Origin: Thysanoteuthis rhombus
Lineage: Eukaryota; Mollusca; Cephalopoda; Oegopsida; Thysanoteuthidae
Assembly (NCBI GenBank): GCA_963457665.1
Contig: OY735209.1
Span: 60,898,654 to 60,962,653, forward strand
DNA: 64,000 nt
Direction of reading: 5' to 3'
Shown here: one piece after another, positions 10,476 to 23,038 of the stretch
Position numbering within the stretch: the stretch's first letter is position 1
How the letters are laid out: each line of letters begins with the position of its first letter
Made by a program: the position numbers and the translations under genes
Notes under the pieces: generated by a model
The model's database searches: none
What the model saw: the letters and a program-made list of their open reading frames with translations, nothing else
What the model was told of the DNA's origin: nothing

Positions 10476-12180
10476 TAAAGGGATTTTATTGTTTTTGAAA
10501 GAATCTGACTATACAGGAATGTAAATATTATTTTATAAAAACCCAGGGCAAGTATGCATACCCCTTCTTGAACTTTGAAGATTATTTTTTCTGAAAACTG
10601 AGAATTCATTCGGTCACTTTTGGTATTAGTAGTCCATATAGCAAAGTGGACTATCAGATTTAATTTGTGCTCACGTTTTATTGTTGCATTCAGGTTTGGA
10701 TTTGGTTGAGGCAGAGTTAATGTTCTTGCTGTGAGAAGAAAACATTCAATTGTCAGTTCAGGATTAGATTCCTTAAAAGCATTAACAGGAAGATAAATTC
10801 ACATCCATGGTCTCCTATGATGAATGGAAAGTGAGTGTATAATTTAGCATTATAGCTACATTGTAAATAGAATCCCTTTCTTACAGAACCTTTGAATATT
10901 TCCTTTCAGAAAACTGACAGGTTTGAAAGTCTAATAAATCAAAAGTTCATGCAGTTGAAAGAAAAAAAGTAAAATTTTTTCCATCAGATTTTGAAATTGG
11001 TCCAACGATTGTATTTGTCATGTTTGTAAACACTGATGTATTGTTGCTCTCACTGATTTTTTTGGCAATCAAATTAGTTTTTTTGTGAGTGTTAACACTG
11101 ACCCCACAGAAATCAATGTATTAATCTTTATAAAATTCAACCTTGAATTCTCGGTTGTTGGTAAATCATATCCTGCTACTTTCAGATATGCCTTTTTTTT
11201 TCCTTCTGGGATCCCTCACCGGTTTGCTGTTAGGCCAGCACATGTTCTAAGGCCAACATGCACAGGCCAGCGCACAACCTCGTGTCAACTGGTATTAGCA
11301 CTGAGAGAAAGAGAAATTCATATCTATAGTCACCTATGATGAATGCAAATTAAGGCTTCAGTTTAGCATTATAGCTTAACAGTAGATAGAATCCACTTTC
11401 AAATTGAATTAAAAGAAAAAAAATTAAAATTTAGTACTTTATATAATGTAGATAGTAATGATTGAATCAGCATGGAGAAGCAAAGAAATCACGTTTGTTG
11501 TTTTACAATAACGAATAGTAAGCGAAAGTCCTGTTTAGAATTATAACTGTGTATAATAACCCGTTAAATGTGAGTTGGTTCAAATGAATGATTAAAAAAA
11601 AAAGCATCCTTAGATGATGCTGATTCAAAATAAACAGTTTGATTTCATGGATCTATTAATAGTTTGGGAGAAATAATGGATGAAAAGATGCACAAAGAGA
11701 AATCAAATTTTTTTTAAAATCCAAGTTGGAAAGATGAATAGTTTGAAAGAATATCAAATTGAAAGCAAAGAAAAACTTTCTCAGTTGGCAATTGAACTTG
11801 GTGTGCCTCTTCTATTTTCCGAACCTCCGACCATTGGGCCATTCAAAGAATTACCGCTCAAAAAAAATTTTTAGAAAAAGTATTGACCCCTCCTTCTCCA
11901 GCAATTTGCACGTGAATAGCTCAAAATAATTAATGAAAAAACCACCCTTGGACACTGCTAATTCAAAATATGCATAAACTTTATTCTATGTATTCAACTC
12001 GAATGGTTTTTGATAAAATTGTTGGTAAAAAACAACACATAGATAGATTTGTTTTCTGATTGCTCAAACACTGACCTCATAAAAATTGACATATACAAAT
12101 AGTGTGCCATAGGTAATTAGAGACCTGCTGATATTGGACATGCTTTTGTTCAGAGTACAAACAAGCACACATACATTGGT
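10476..12180. repeat. Degenerate duplicated segments, no gene
   Basis: 10780-10890 and 11295-11400 are diverged copies ('cctatgatgaatg', 'tttagcattatagct', 'gatagaatcc'). 11540-11640 and 11890-11985 also resemble each other. It looks like an old tandem duplication with a ~500-bp period. The open frame at 11680-11874 is not recognised. Confidence 0.45.
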
Positions 12181-12185
12181 GCTTC

Positions 12186-12186
<1 letters not shown>

Positions 12187-12257
<71 letters not shown>

Positions 12258-12333
12258 TTGAGAGATATAGATATAGATATTGATAAATATACATATATAT
12301 ATATGATATGCATCTATCTATCAATCTATCTAC

Positions 12334-12364
<31 letters not shown>

Positions 12365-12451
12365 TAGATATATATAGATATAGATATATATACATATATA
12401 TATATATGATATGCATCTATCAATCTATCTACCTATATATATATACATATA

Positions 12452-12537
<86 letters not shown>

Positions 12538-12540
12538 TAC
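12187..12540. repeat. Compound (TA)n / (GATA)n microsatellite block
   Basis: Long TA runs at 12187-12255 and about 12450-12500, with TAGA/GATA runs and repeated 'gatatgcatctatcWatcaa' (about 12305 and 12408). Likely unstable; assembly length may be unreliable. Confidence 0.95.
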
Positions 12541-13068
12541 TAAAATTTGGGAGAGAAATCACCTGACACGTACTTCTTGGTTCAACCATTCATCAAGAGA
12601 GGAGGATCATCTTTGGATTTAATCTAATTACTTTCAAAGTTATGGTTCATTTATCCACTCCAGACCTACTAATGATCTTAATGATAACAGTTATTCATGT
12701 CTGGAAACAAAATAGGAAATCTTTTATCTAAGGACAAAAAGAATTTGTTAAATCAAAGAAGTGAAATGCTCTCTAAATGCAGTCATATTGAAAAATTCAA
12801 TTTAAAACCAATAATATAGGACATAGGCATTACGGAACAATAGTCACAAATTTTATTGATTTATCAATTTATTTCATTGTTTCACCTTTATAATATTACT
12901 TATTGTAGTGAAACACAAATTTTAAATTCTAGTAATAATATTTGTTATAGAAATATTTTAATTACTTTATTGAATTTATTGAACAAAAATATTTATCTTT
13001 TATTGCCGAATTTTACTTATTAGAAATATAGTTATCATTTACTTATCTATTAAACATGTAAAGAATAT
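12541..13068. other. No gene seen
   Basis: AT-rich sequence with no recognisable coding or repeat. Confidence 0.5.
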
Positions 13069-13069
13069 A

Positions 13070-13117
13070 TTGATTTTTATTTGTATGTGTATATACATGT
13101 ACATATATATGTATATT

Positions 13118-13184
<67 letters not shown>

Positions 13185-13345
13185 GTATATGTGTGTGTGT
13201 GTATGTACATATATGCATATATATATACAGATATACATGTATTCGTATATGTATGTCAGATCACTTCACGATACAAACATGCATTTCTATACATGATTGT
13301 ATGTATATCTATGTATGCATATATATATATTTATATATGTATAGT
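13070..13345. repeat. TA/TGTA-rich microsatellite block
   Basis: Core (TA)n at about 13122-13172, then GTGTGT and TATG variants. All three overlapping long frames are Ile-Tyr-Val low complexity. Confidence 0.95.
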
Positions 13346-14225
13346 TTAAAAAGTTTCCCAGCTTCAAACGCTGAACATTAAAAACCTTTTTCAAAGGATT
13401 TTTTTGTGTCACTTCAGTCACCCATTTCCCCAAATTTATCAATGCAGTTTATATAATTTTCATTAGTGCTTATCTCCCCTGTTTCACTTAAACTTTGTTA
13501 TTATGGTACAATGTATGAATAGAGTTTTGTTGAGATCATCAGTTGTTTACCATGTAACCGTTTTGGGGATTTTAAAAACAAAACAGTTATATTAACATGG
13601 CACTCAGCAGTGTTGATCAACACCACCTCCCTTTTATTCTATAGTTTGCACCATATATGTAGTTTGTCATTTTACATAAGGTTTTATGTGTATTGTGAGC
13701 TGATATCATTTTATACAACATATCTATTTTTTCAAACAGAGCTTACTTACGTATGTTACCAAAAAATGTTTCTGTCGATAATGGATCAGCCGACATGACT
13801 TGAGTTTGTGTCATTTCTATTGAATGTTCACCCATGTGAATATTAAATCTGTTGTGTTGGTTTTTATCTCAGACTGCATGCAAACTAACTTATGATGTCA
13901 TCTTTGAGAATACTAATTACACAGGAAAAACATCTTTGAGTCAATTCTTTGCCATTAGATTCAACTGAAGAATTATACAATTTTTTCCACAAACCTTAAA
14001 GTTAATTTTTCTACATCGTATATGGAAGAATTTTTGTTATCTCCCATCCTGCCCAACTATCTATCTGTCAGACAACTGGACCAGAGCCAAATGTTTTCCC
14101 CTTTCCTTGGTTCCAATCAGTGCTATGATCTTTTGTACTGACGAAGATTGGATCCATCTCTTATGGTTACGTAATTCCTCTAATATTGATACAAATTGTT
14201 TTATTTTAATACTCATCAATCATTT
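13346..14225. other. No gene recognised
   Basis: Ordinary AT-rich DNA. The open frame at 13610-13798 has no signature. Confidence 0.5.
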
Positions 14226-14229
14226 ACTA

Positions 14230-14640
14230 TTTTTATATTTTTGTTTCATTTTCTTTAATTTTCATTACTATCTCACTATGGTCAGGCTTATAAGCTTCAA
14301 AAGGATCAGGATGTCTAATCGTGGCTTTATTGAATTGTCTAAAAATCTTACTTATTTCACTACTTTGATTGACCATTCTCACAAGTAAAGAAACAATTTT
14401 CAGTTTAAAACCATTAAATCTTAGTGTTGCTCTTGCGATCCTCAAATATTCTGATGATATTGTTCTGTAAAATACATAAGCTGGAATACTACTTGTTCTA
14501 AAAGGCATTCTCACTATACGGAATGGGGAAACTATCTTGTTTATCAAACAATTTGTAGATAAACATTCCATTTTCAATTTTGATATCCAAATCTAGGAAT
14601 GTTGCTTGTATTCCTTTATGTATAAATGTTATCAAGAAAC
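14230..14640 (-). pseudogene. Reverse-transcriptase C-terminal relic (Penelope-like?)
   Basis: On - the first frame reads TFLDLDIKIENGMFIYKLFD followed by KQDSF. A frameshift near 14525 leads into IVRMPFRTSSIPAYVFY, SSEYLRIARATLRFNGFKLK and LLVRMVNQSSEISKIFRQFN. This order (FLDLDI, YDKxDxF, VxxPxxxSxIP, SExLRIAR) belongs to a widespread metazoan RT family that I place near Penelope-like elements; the clade is inference. The open frame at 14233-14577 is the longest surviving piece. Confidence 0.65.
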
Positions 14641-14895
14641 AGATATATAATTTGGCAGAAATAATTATGAATTTCATAGTATCATTTTGAAATGATATCT
14701 CATTATCATAAGGTTAATGAATCATTTGGTCTAGATAATGTAAATAGAATAAACAAATTTTTAAAAATCAGACTGCTGTAGAAATCTAACCCATGACTGA
14801 TAGGGTAGCTGCTTCAACGTGGTCCTGCTCCCAGAATTGAGCTAAACAGCCACCAGTAATGCAAAGGCCCAACTAACTGTTTAAACTTGAAATTT
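14640..14895 (-). mobile_element. tRNA-derived SINE, copy 3
   Basis: On - the head reads 'ggtggctgtttagctcaatt' and the tail 'aattcataattatttctgcc'. The B-box region is 'atgggttagatttctac', eroded. It directly abuts the RT relic at 14230-14640. Confidence 0.65.
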
Positions 14896-14949
14896 TCATT
14901 TTGTTTATTTACGGTCTATATCCGCTGTATTTGTTTCTTTCAATGTGGA

Positions 14950-15165
14950 CAATTATATTATTAAGAAACGGATATATAATCCGACAGAAATAATCATAAA
15001 TTGCATTATATTTTTTGAAACTCTGTTTGATATGATTTCCTGTCATTACACAGTGTATGTATCATTTGGCCTTGACAATCTAAATAGAATAAACAATTAA
15101 GATGAAAATGGTGCTGCAGCGCAGTTGCTAACTTTGAAGTGGCTACCATATTAGCCATAGGTTAT
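14950..15165 (-). mobile_element. tRNA-derived SINE, copy 4 (head eroded)
   Basis: The tail 'cggatatataatccgacag' and body 'tgtatcatttggccttgaca' match copies 1-3, but no clear A or B box remains. Confidence 0.55.
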
Positions 15166-15650
15166 TGTCAGCTGGTAGTTTCTACCACGGTTCCTCTGCA
15201 ATTAGTTCAAGCTCTTGAATGATTGCATTATTTCTGTGGTGTGTGTTACAAACTGAAAATCCCCAGATTTCTTCTTTCTTTCATTTCCAATTGAGATCAG
15301 GACTCATTGCTTAAAACAGCTTTTGGATTTATGCTTCTGGTTTATATTATGTAGGAGCACTGATGAATTTTGGAGGGAACCTGGTTTTCTTAAAGTGAGA
15401 AGTATATTTCCTCTAAAACCCTTCGGTACTCCTTCCATTTCATGGTTCCTTTGAAATGGTTTAGGCCCCTTGGATTAAAGGCAGGAAAGCATCCCTCATA
15501 AAGTTATGGATCCTTCCTCATGCTTAACTTTGGGAAAAGTGTTTGTTTCCTTTTAAGCTTGATCTAAGGACATAATTGCTGAAAAAGAACTCATTATCTG
15601 TCTATATATCTCTCACTGTACACACAGAGGTACATCAATAGGTCGACTGT
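15166..15650. other. No gene seen
   Basis: No recognised repeat or coding. Confidence 0.45.
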
Positions 15651-15659
15651 CTGATGGTG

Positions 15660-15735
15660 AAAAAGGTTGTTTTTGAATAATACAAAATATTCCTTCAATA
15701 TAATCTCCTTCCTTGTTTATGTATTAAATTCGGCG
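15660..15735 (-). pseudogene. Possible mariner-type transposase C-terminus
   Basis: On - the frame gives KEGDYIEG near the end, resembling the mariner-family terminal motif 'GDYVEK'. Only about 25 codons are visible, so the call is weak alone but supported by similar motifs at 28.1, 36.95 and 44.97 kb. Confidence 0.3.
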
Positions 15736-16847
15736 ATGGATATTAATTACTTAGATTGAACATTATACAGTGAAAATTTAAGATCAAAATTTAGCTATTG
15801 GCTAAATCTCAGGTGACTGGCTTATTGATCCACCCTTGTATATTACACTTTCATGTGCCATTCATATACAAACATTCCTACTGAATCACATGCAAAAATA
15901 TTCCCAAAATACTTACCAACCAAATCAATCATTTTGAATTACAACTCGTTCATTATAAACCAACAATACCAGTGGAGATTCCACGTTTTGAAAAAGACTT
16001 GATAAAAAAGGGTAATTTAAAATTTAACTCAGTTAGTATAGAATTTAATATGTCCTGAAAAGTTGGCACAAAATTTTTAAAATCCTTCCTACCCTGCCCT
16101 ACTATTTCCATTCTCTTCCTCCCATTCCTCCTTCCTCATCCCAATTTTCACCAGCTTTTCACACTCCTCTCCACCCCTTATCCTCTAACCCCTCTTTCTT
16201 CGTCTCTTAAGAACTTCTCTTCACCTTCATGCAAGTGGCCCGCTCGTATCTCCATGACTAAGGAAAGATCTATTTTTACTCTATTTGCTTTATATCTTTC
16301 TATCTTTCTCTCTTCCTACTCTCTTGTTAAACTTTGTAAACTTTCCTAAAGTGTGACACGCATAAACAATGGTGTATTAATATATAGATAGTGGTTGTAC
16401 CTGTATCAATACATAGATATTTTTCTATTGTTCTATTTCTAATTGGCCATGATGATTTTTGTTTGAATTTCTGAGATGATGAATTATAATTATACACTGA
16501 TTTACTATTTTCCTCATCTTGGTTGTTATAGTCATGGCTTTTTAGCTGTTCAAGCTGGCAGCCTTGTTCAGGTATCTATCATAGTCGGTAAGCTTTTGGG
16601 AATTTTGAACTGAGCCCTTTATTCAATCCGTGGGGTTAGATTGTTCTCATTCCATTGTCAATCCAAGAGGATTTCTGGTATCAAGTAATTCTTCCTAATT
16701 TTCCATCCATTAGATTCCAGATATATGTCTCAAAAAATTATTATTCACCCAAGTGGCTAAGATTTCATGAAATGAAGGGAAAATTACATGGACACGGTAG
16801 CCATTGAGAATTTCTGTTATTCTATATCAAGGGAGAAAAGTGAATTT
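15736..16847. other. No gene recognised
   Basis: 16080-16350 is pyrimidine-rich. 15750-15850 resembles 28190-28280 ('acattatacag', 'ggcttattgatccaccc'), so both probably belong to one dispersed repeat linked to the mariner-like tails. Confidence 0.45.
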
Positions 16848-17262
16848 TAGAAACCGTCAACTGGGACTGTCACCAGAATTATCAACGTAGTTTTCTTTAA
16901 TTCAGTTTAGGCTGGTTTGGTTATGTATGTATACATCATGCATACAGGCCACACCAATGGAGATAAAGGGCTGAATATTTCAACATTTACTCTTTATTAA
17001 GTCAAGAATTTTTTTCAAATTCCTCCACACAATAGGTCCTTAATGAGGGGTTCAATTTACAATGTAAGTTTATACCAAATTGATCCCTAGTTTTTGCCTG
17101 ACTGCATTCACACTTGTTTTTAAAATTCAAACATTTTAGTGTCCAATTAAAGGCAAGAGAAGTAACTTATTCATTGATCACGCCTTTTTTTCAAATTTTA
17201 ATTGATTACCGTCATCACGGCTTTCTGGTCCTATGACAGTTTCTATTGAATGACTAACCTGA
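16848..17262 (+). repeat. MITE-A copy 1 (near full length)
   Basis: Reference copy of a ~420-450 bp dispersed element. Landmarks in order: AGAAACCGTCA, 'caggccacaccaatggaga', 'ggggttcaatttacaatgta', 'gcaagagaagtaacttattc', 'attgatcac', 'agtttctattgaatgacta'. Better copies show the ends as AGAAACCATCA and TGATGGTTTCT, an inverted pair, with 'ttgartgactaacc' beyond. No coding, no tRNA-like boxes, no poly-A. I treat it as a non-autonomous DNA element; SINE-like origin is not excluded. Confidence 0.7.
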
Positions 17263-17379
17263 TTAGTTTGCTATAGGGGCTTCACTACTGCTTTTGAATT
17301 AGTTATCTGTCACCTAAACTGGTTGCCAATCAATTCTAGAGAGCGCTATCTACCTTAATATTTTCCCAAAGCTGGGAGA

Positions 17380-17540
17380 AACCAAGGCATGAAAGCCCAG
17401 TCTGCCCTGCTATTTTCCCATGGTTAAGGGAAAGAGAAGTTTTATGCCTTTTCTTAAGGGCATTTGTATAGAGTGAAAACCTGTCTCAGTTGGAATCTGA
17501 ACTCAGTTCACTGATTCTATTTCTCTGGGCTACATGCACC
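17380..17540 (-). repeat. Candidate SINE with B-box-like block
   Basis: On - 'ctgagttcagattccaac' resembles a B box, and 'gtagcccagagaaatagaa' could be an A box. The + strand body 'cccatggttaagggaaagag' recurs in diverged form at 17870-17890. Low confidence. Confidence 0.3.
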
Positions 17541-18075
17541 TCCAATTAGTCGTATATTTTTGACCGAACAACTTTAATTGAAACATAGACATATTATTTT
17601 TGTCGCAACTATTAAATAAAGAAAATCTATTTCTAGTAAGATTACTCATTTGCTTGTGTTTATTTTGGTGTTTTCAACAGACTTAGAATATTGTGAAATG
17701 AAATACAACATTTACTTTCTACTTATTAATTCATTCGATGGAGGTATGATTGGCAAAGCAGTTAACGACATGGAAAATAGAATAAGCAAGCAGAGTTTAA
17801 ACTCTAGCAGAAGTTGTTTATGCTTACTTCACACTAGTTCCCTTAGGAAAGGTATGAATCTGTCTTTCCTATCCCTTGCTATGGGAAAAAAGGTAGGCCC
17901 AACTGGGCTCTCTAACCTTGGGAAGGCAATCAGTCTAGAAGAAGAACTGATTCCAAACCAAGGAGTAAGGCCTTCTTACAGACGCAATTTTTGATATCCT
18001 TCCACCAGCTCCTGCAGCCAAACGTATTGTGCTCTGCATTCTTTTGGACAACATCAGAGAGGGCAAAGTGGGGTC
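17541..18075 (+). other. Dispersed repeat piece; no gene
   Basis: 17890-17990 ('actgggctctct', 'cagtctag', 'gattccaaacca') is related to 50250-50320. The 114-codon frame at 17650-17994 runs through this repeat and is not a gene. Confidence 0.4.
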
Positions 18076-18077
18076 CT

Positions 18078-18370
18078 ATAAATGGTGACTGGTAAATTCT
18101 CCCATGCAAATCTCGCCAAAGGTAAATTTCAGCATGGTAAAAATCACCACACTAAATTCCTCCTACAAAATTTAACATTAATTTCACCACAGAATTTTCT
18201 CTCCGCAAAATTTTATATGAATTTCACCATAGTAAATTCCTTTAACAAAATTTTTCCATAAATTTCACCATAGTAAATTCCCTCAACAAAATTTTACATA
18301 AATTTCTCTTCAAAAAATTCTACTTATAAAATTTTAAATGAATTTTACCACAGTAAATATTTATCATGGT
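18078..18370. repeat. ~50-bp minisatellite
   Basis: About six units built on 'aatttcaccatagtaaattc' followed by 'cttYaacaaaattttacata'. Alternate units differ in length. Confidence 0.75.
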
Positions 18371-18576
18371 AGAACCCTATCAACTTTGCATCCCAGGATA
18401 TCCATATGCTTCGCCAAGGTTTGTGCCCTGGAAAGGTCACTTTAGATAGAAAAGGTCCCTCTTCTTCTCTATTCAATTTACAATATGATGATGTTTGACC
18501 TTTGACCTTTGTTGATTACATTACATTCTGCTTTTTTTTTACATCATATTTTCAGGTTTATTTTCTTGAAGATTCT

Positions 18577-18814
18577 GATTGGTCACTCAATAGAAACAGT
18601 CATGAGACCAACATCTTTTGGCAGCATAATGTTTTGGAGGTGATCAATTAAAATTTGGGAAAAGTGGACATCAATGAATAATTTACTTCTTTTGCATTTT
18701 GTTGGATGCTAAAATGTCTGAATTTTTAAAAGACAAGCATGAATGTAGCTGGGCACAAACTAGGGATCAATTTACCAAAAACTTACATTGTTAGTTCACC
18801 TGGTGTGGTCTGTC
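18577..18814 (-). repeat. MITE-A copy 2, first part (split by LINE)
   Basis: Begins 'ggtcactcaatagaaacagt' and runs to 'ggtgtggtctgt', with about 100 bases of mid-element missing. The remainder resumes at 19258 after a LINE fragment. Confidence 0.7.
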
Positions 18815-19257
18815 ATCATCATCATCATCATCATTATAATCATCAGTTTGTTAGCATCTGTCATTGGACATAGACACTCCCCCAAGAGATTTGGCAGACC
18901 TCTCTATCATGCGTATCACAGAGCCAGTAATTTCTGAATTTTTCTAGCTTGTCACACCATCTTACTTTCTGTCAGTCACAGCCTTGCACCTGATCTCTAA
19001 GGATCCACACTATGAGTCGCAATATCTATAGGTTGTCTGACATTCTTTTAACATGTCCAACCCATTGCCATTTGAGTTTTCTTACTGTTTCTATGATGTC
19101 TCGGACTCCTGTCTTTTCTCAAATATACTATACTATCTCATGATCCCTCAATGTGAGGTTGAGTGTAATTCTCTCAGGTGCACGTTGTATGCTTCTCAGT
19201 TTGAGGCGGGCAATCTTTTGATGAGATTCATGTTTCAACTCCATATGTGACTATCTA
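18815..19257 (-). mobile_element. LINE 3' fragment, copy e, nested in MITE-A
   Basis: Tail (CAT)n at 18815-18845, then the family signature 'tctgtcattggacatagaca', running to 'ttgaggcgggcaatcttttg' and 'actccatatgtgactatc'. It sits inside a MITE-A copy, so it inserted later than that copy. Confidence 0.8.
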
Positions 19258-19368
19258 AATTACACATGATATATACTTAACTAAATAACCAGCCAACCAG
19301 ACCAACTTAAAAACTGAAGAAACCCATTTTGACATTTTCAGTTGACTGTTTCTAATATCTATTTACAG
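19258..19368 (-). repeat. MITE-A copy 2, second part
   Basis: Resumes 'cacatgatatatacttaact' and ends 'cagttgactgtttctaatat', the terminal block of MITE-A. Confidence 0.7.
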
Positions 19369-20034
19369 AAAAAAAATTCACCAACTGTGTAAGTCTGAAC
19401 ATAAGTCGATGAAATCAAACATCGACCAGATTATGTTATTCTATCAACAGATGGTCAGAATTGTTTCTTTCCCAATGTCAAAGATCCTGAAATGATGCAA
19501 AATATCTGAATTACTTAAGAACATGTCGTGTTACTATGGTTTGTGAGCTGGTCTCATGTCTAACAAACGATTGATTGTGATTTGAGTCATCTCTGGGTGC
19601 ATCTCATATGGCCTTGTGCAAAATTATGGGAGCTTAGAAATATCTTTTTGAACTATTATACAATTCACATATCATAAGACTAGTATCCCATGAGAATTTA
19701 TTAAGCAAATACGTTAAACTTGTTGCCACTTTATGATGCACTCAGCAGCCTAAACTGTGTGATTTGGGTGGAAAAAATTGGGAATGGAGTTATGCCCTCC
19801 TCAATTCAAATAGATAGTAGCAAAGTGAAAGACGAGCCTCATGGTTGTCTATGACTGTCAGTGCAGTAAGGTCTTTGACGATATATATGCATATATAAAT
19901 AAACAATACTGAAAATTGTAGCAGTAAGGAAAGAGATGAATTTCAGAGCATCCACTGCCTTTGAGCCCATAATAGACTAGCAATCCAAGGGAAATTATGA
20001 ATCACCATCACCTATATATGCTGTGTTTGGAGTG
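19369..20034. other. No gene seen
   Basis: No recognised features. Confidence 0.5.
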
Positions 20035-20039
20035 ATGAG

Positions 20040-20215
20040 TTAGAAGGTTCAGAAAAGGGATGATCAATGAATAAATTACTGGAAATGGTCTGAATTTTCA
20101 AAAAACAAGCAGGTACAAATGATTGACCGATTCAGCATAAACTTACATTGCATATTTGACCCTCTACAAAAAACCCATTTTGGAGTGAAATTTCTTGAAA
20201 ACAAAAAAAGCACAA
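20040..20215 (-). repeat. MITE-A copy 3 (internal fragment)
   Basis: Shares 'gggatgatcaatgaataaat' and 'cagcataaacttacattgca' with other minus copies. Both ends are missing. Confidence 0.6.
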
Positions 20216-20584
20216 ACCCTGCTTATTGAGTGGAGTGTGTGTGAAAAATGGTAAGGGCTGGGCAAAGTCCAGATAGATACATAGATAAATACAAATAAAT
20301 GTCCGAATAAATCAATAACCTAAATCAAGCAACAATGATTTAACTGGTCAGTTGTGGGTAATGATGGTTAATAAGCAAGGTTTCAGCTTTTCTTACATTC
20401 ACTAATTTTCTGCACTAACAAACTAATCATGGATAGGCATGTGTGTCTGCATATCCCACAGGGAGGATGGAGAGAGAGGGAGAGAGACAGGTCATAGGTG
20501 CAACAGAGAATCAACAGGAGGACACATTTACATGGTGCTTGGAGATCGTGATGTTCTAGTGGAAGAGGGGGCATAGTTATATAG
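20216..20584. other. No gene seen
   Basis: Short GA-rich run at 20468-20490; nothing else recognised. Confidence 0.5.
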
Positions 20585-20915
20585 ATTTATAATAATTTAA
20601 CATTTACTCCTGATATCTAGAAAAACATTATTTTTCTTCCTTGAAACCCCTCCCCATAGGTTTTTAGAGGTGTGTTCAATTTAAAATGTAAGTTTATGCT
20701 AAATTGGTCGCTCACTTTGTGGCCAGCAATATTCACACTTGTTTTTTAAAATTTGGACATTTCAGTGATCACAGACCAACAAAAGACAAGAAAAATAATT
20801 TATTTGTTGATTACCCCTTTTTCCAATTTTTAATCTTTCACCCCTAACATGGCATGCTGCCAAAAGATGTCGGTCATGACACAGTTTCTGTTGAATGACT
20901 GAACAGAACTATTTT
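20585..20915 (+). repeat. MITE-A copy 4
   Basis: From 'taatttaacatttactcctg' to 'cacagtttctgttgaatgac'. The 5' end is missing. Confidence 0.7.
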
Positions 20916-21066
20916 CCTCTAAAGTTAATGATAAATTAATTAGTATTTCAGAGAATGAAACTTATCATGCATTTAATCATAATCAAATCTTGTAATTATG
21001 TTACCTTGTTAATAGGAAAATTAAATGCTGACATTTCCAAGCAAATCAAATAGTAAAAAAACATCT

Positions 21067-21512
21067 CTGTTTAGTCACTGGATTGGAGCAGTCACATGAC
21101 AAATGCTATGTTGGGGATGATCAATTAAAAAAACTGGAAAAAGGGGCGATCAATGAACAAGTTACTTCTCTTGCCTTTTGTCAAGCAGTGATCACTATTA
21201 AGCCCGAATTTTCAAAAAAACATGCATAAACACTGCCAGACAAAAACTGAGGGACCAATTTAACATGAACTGACATTGTAAATTGAATGCTCTATTAAAA
21301 CCTTTTTTTGGGGTGAGTATTTTTTTTTTTTAAATGAAAGAATGTTTTTCGTGAACACAATTTAAACTTTCAGCTCCCTAGCTTGGCACGGCCTGTAAAT
21401 GTGATACTTATGACGCATACATAGATACATGAATAGATAGATAGTCAGGCAGAACCACTGGAAAACCCCAGAAAATTTTGTTGACAGTTTTAGTTGATGG
21501 TTTCTAATATGT
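21067..21512 (-). repeat. MITE-A copy 5 (full length)
   Basis: From 'tagtcactggattggagcag' to 'gttgatggtttctaatatg'. About 445 bp; one of the better copies for defining both ends. Confidence 0.75.
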
Positions 21513-21634
21513 ATGTGGATAGTGAAATAAAGAAATAGAATGAGGGCAAGACTTATTTGTTTTGCATCAAGCAATGAACAAACTGTAGCATTTTCTGTTT
21601 TCATTTTTAAAGAAAAATATATCAGAGTATTTAC

Positions 21635-22065
21635 CCCTTTGAAATACATAAGAGGATTGACTCCCTTGGAAATGCAACAAGATACTTACCCCCTTTAAAA
21701 CACATGAGAGGATTTAATGCCTTTAAAACGCATGAGTGGATTTACCCCCTTTTAGATTACATAAGAGCATTTACCCCTTTTCAAAATGTATGAGAGGATT
21801 TACCCCCCTTCTAAATAATATAAGAGCATTTATCCCTTTTAAAATAGATCAGGGGATTCATCCTCTTTTAAATTACATGGGGGCATTTACCCTTTTTCAA
21901 AATGCATCAGAGAATAAACCCCTTACTAAATTACATAAGAGCATTTACCCCTCTTTCAAAATACATCAGAGGATTCACCCACATAAGAGCAGTTACTCAC
22001 TTTAAAATAACACGAGCATTTATCCCCATTCAAAACACATCAGAGGAGTCACCCTTAGGTGTGAA
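21635..22065. repeat. ~29-bp minisatellite, about 14 units
   Basis: Units alternate between types such as 'ttacataagagcatttaccc' and 'aaatgcatcagaggattYa', giving a ~58-bp higher-order dimer in places. Spacing and sequence vary too much for a CRISPR array, and this is animal DNA. The 89-codon frame across it is repeat translation. Confidence 0.85.
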
Positions 22066-23038
22066 TCCATCACAAATTTTCGACAGAAATTGAAAGTTTC
22101 ACATTTCCAGATCGTCAAAAAAAAGCAAAGAGATAGTGACTGACCATTTTTATTTATTTATATAGAAGAATTGTTTACCTACATGAAGTGTTATATATGC
22201 ATCAAGGTCAGCACATTATTATTGTTCAGGTGCTCAATATAGCTTTGCAAAAAAAAGCAACTATATTATTGATATCAACTCATGGACTGATGACTAACAT
22301 AGACATAACAAATCGAGACATTATCTCATAGATGACATGTATAGGTTTGCGAAGACAATAATCATGGGCTTCCTAAAATATATTTATATATGAGGTACCG
22401 TCTCCATAAAACCACTAATTTTTACTGTGTTCTGTATGTGCATTTTATATATGCATTTGTTTATATACATGTGTGAAAGTATATATCTGTGCATTTGAGT
22501 GTTTATGTGTATAGGGCAGTGTTGAGATACATGAATAAGCTTATCTATGTATAAAAATGAAAATAACATATTCTTTTAATAATGGCCAGAAGTGTGGTAA
22601 TTGTCAAAAACCTTAAATATTTAGACAATACACTCCTTGAGAACAAGCATGCATTCTCTTGTATGTAAACCACAAAAGATAAATAAAAGATTGAAAGAAC
22701 ATTCCCAGTATTAATAGAGCACTGCAGCTTAAATACCCTTTACATTCATGAGTGCACACTAGGGATGGTGCTGTACAATTGTTCTATGTAACCCAAACCC
22801 AATGTACCAGTATAAGGAGAAGGTATTATTCTTTACAGGTAGCAGGTTGTCTGCTAAGATATATATTCCAAAATATATAATTTTGCTTCCTTATTGAAAT
22901 ATATTCTTTTGTTTTGACCCACCTGAAAAGTGTAAGCAGCCGCCCAGGGTTATGTATGATTATATATACATATTTGTCCATGTTTGTGTGAATTTGATAT
23001 CTACATATGAACTCTGTCTCTAAAAATAATAAAATGTC
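22066..23038. other. No gene seen
   Basis: AT-rich, with short TA runs. Nothing recognised. Confidence 0.5.

Noticed and set aside
14107-14388. 93-codon plus-strand frame
   Set aside because: Shadow of the minus-strand RT relic, which carries the recognisable motifs.
17650-17994. 114-codon plus-strand open frame
   Set aside because: Its second half is a dispersed repeat related to 50.25 kb; no domain or splice context.
21736-22093. Possible CRISPR-like array or repeat protein
   Set aside because: Units of ~29 bp have no constant repeat/unique spacer pattern, and the genome is eukaryotic. It is a minisatellite.
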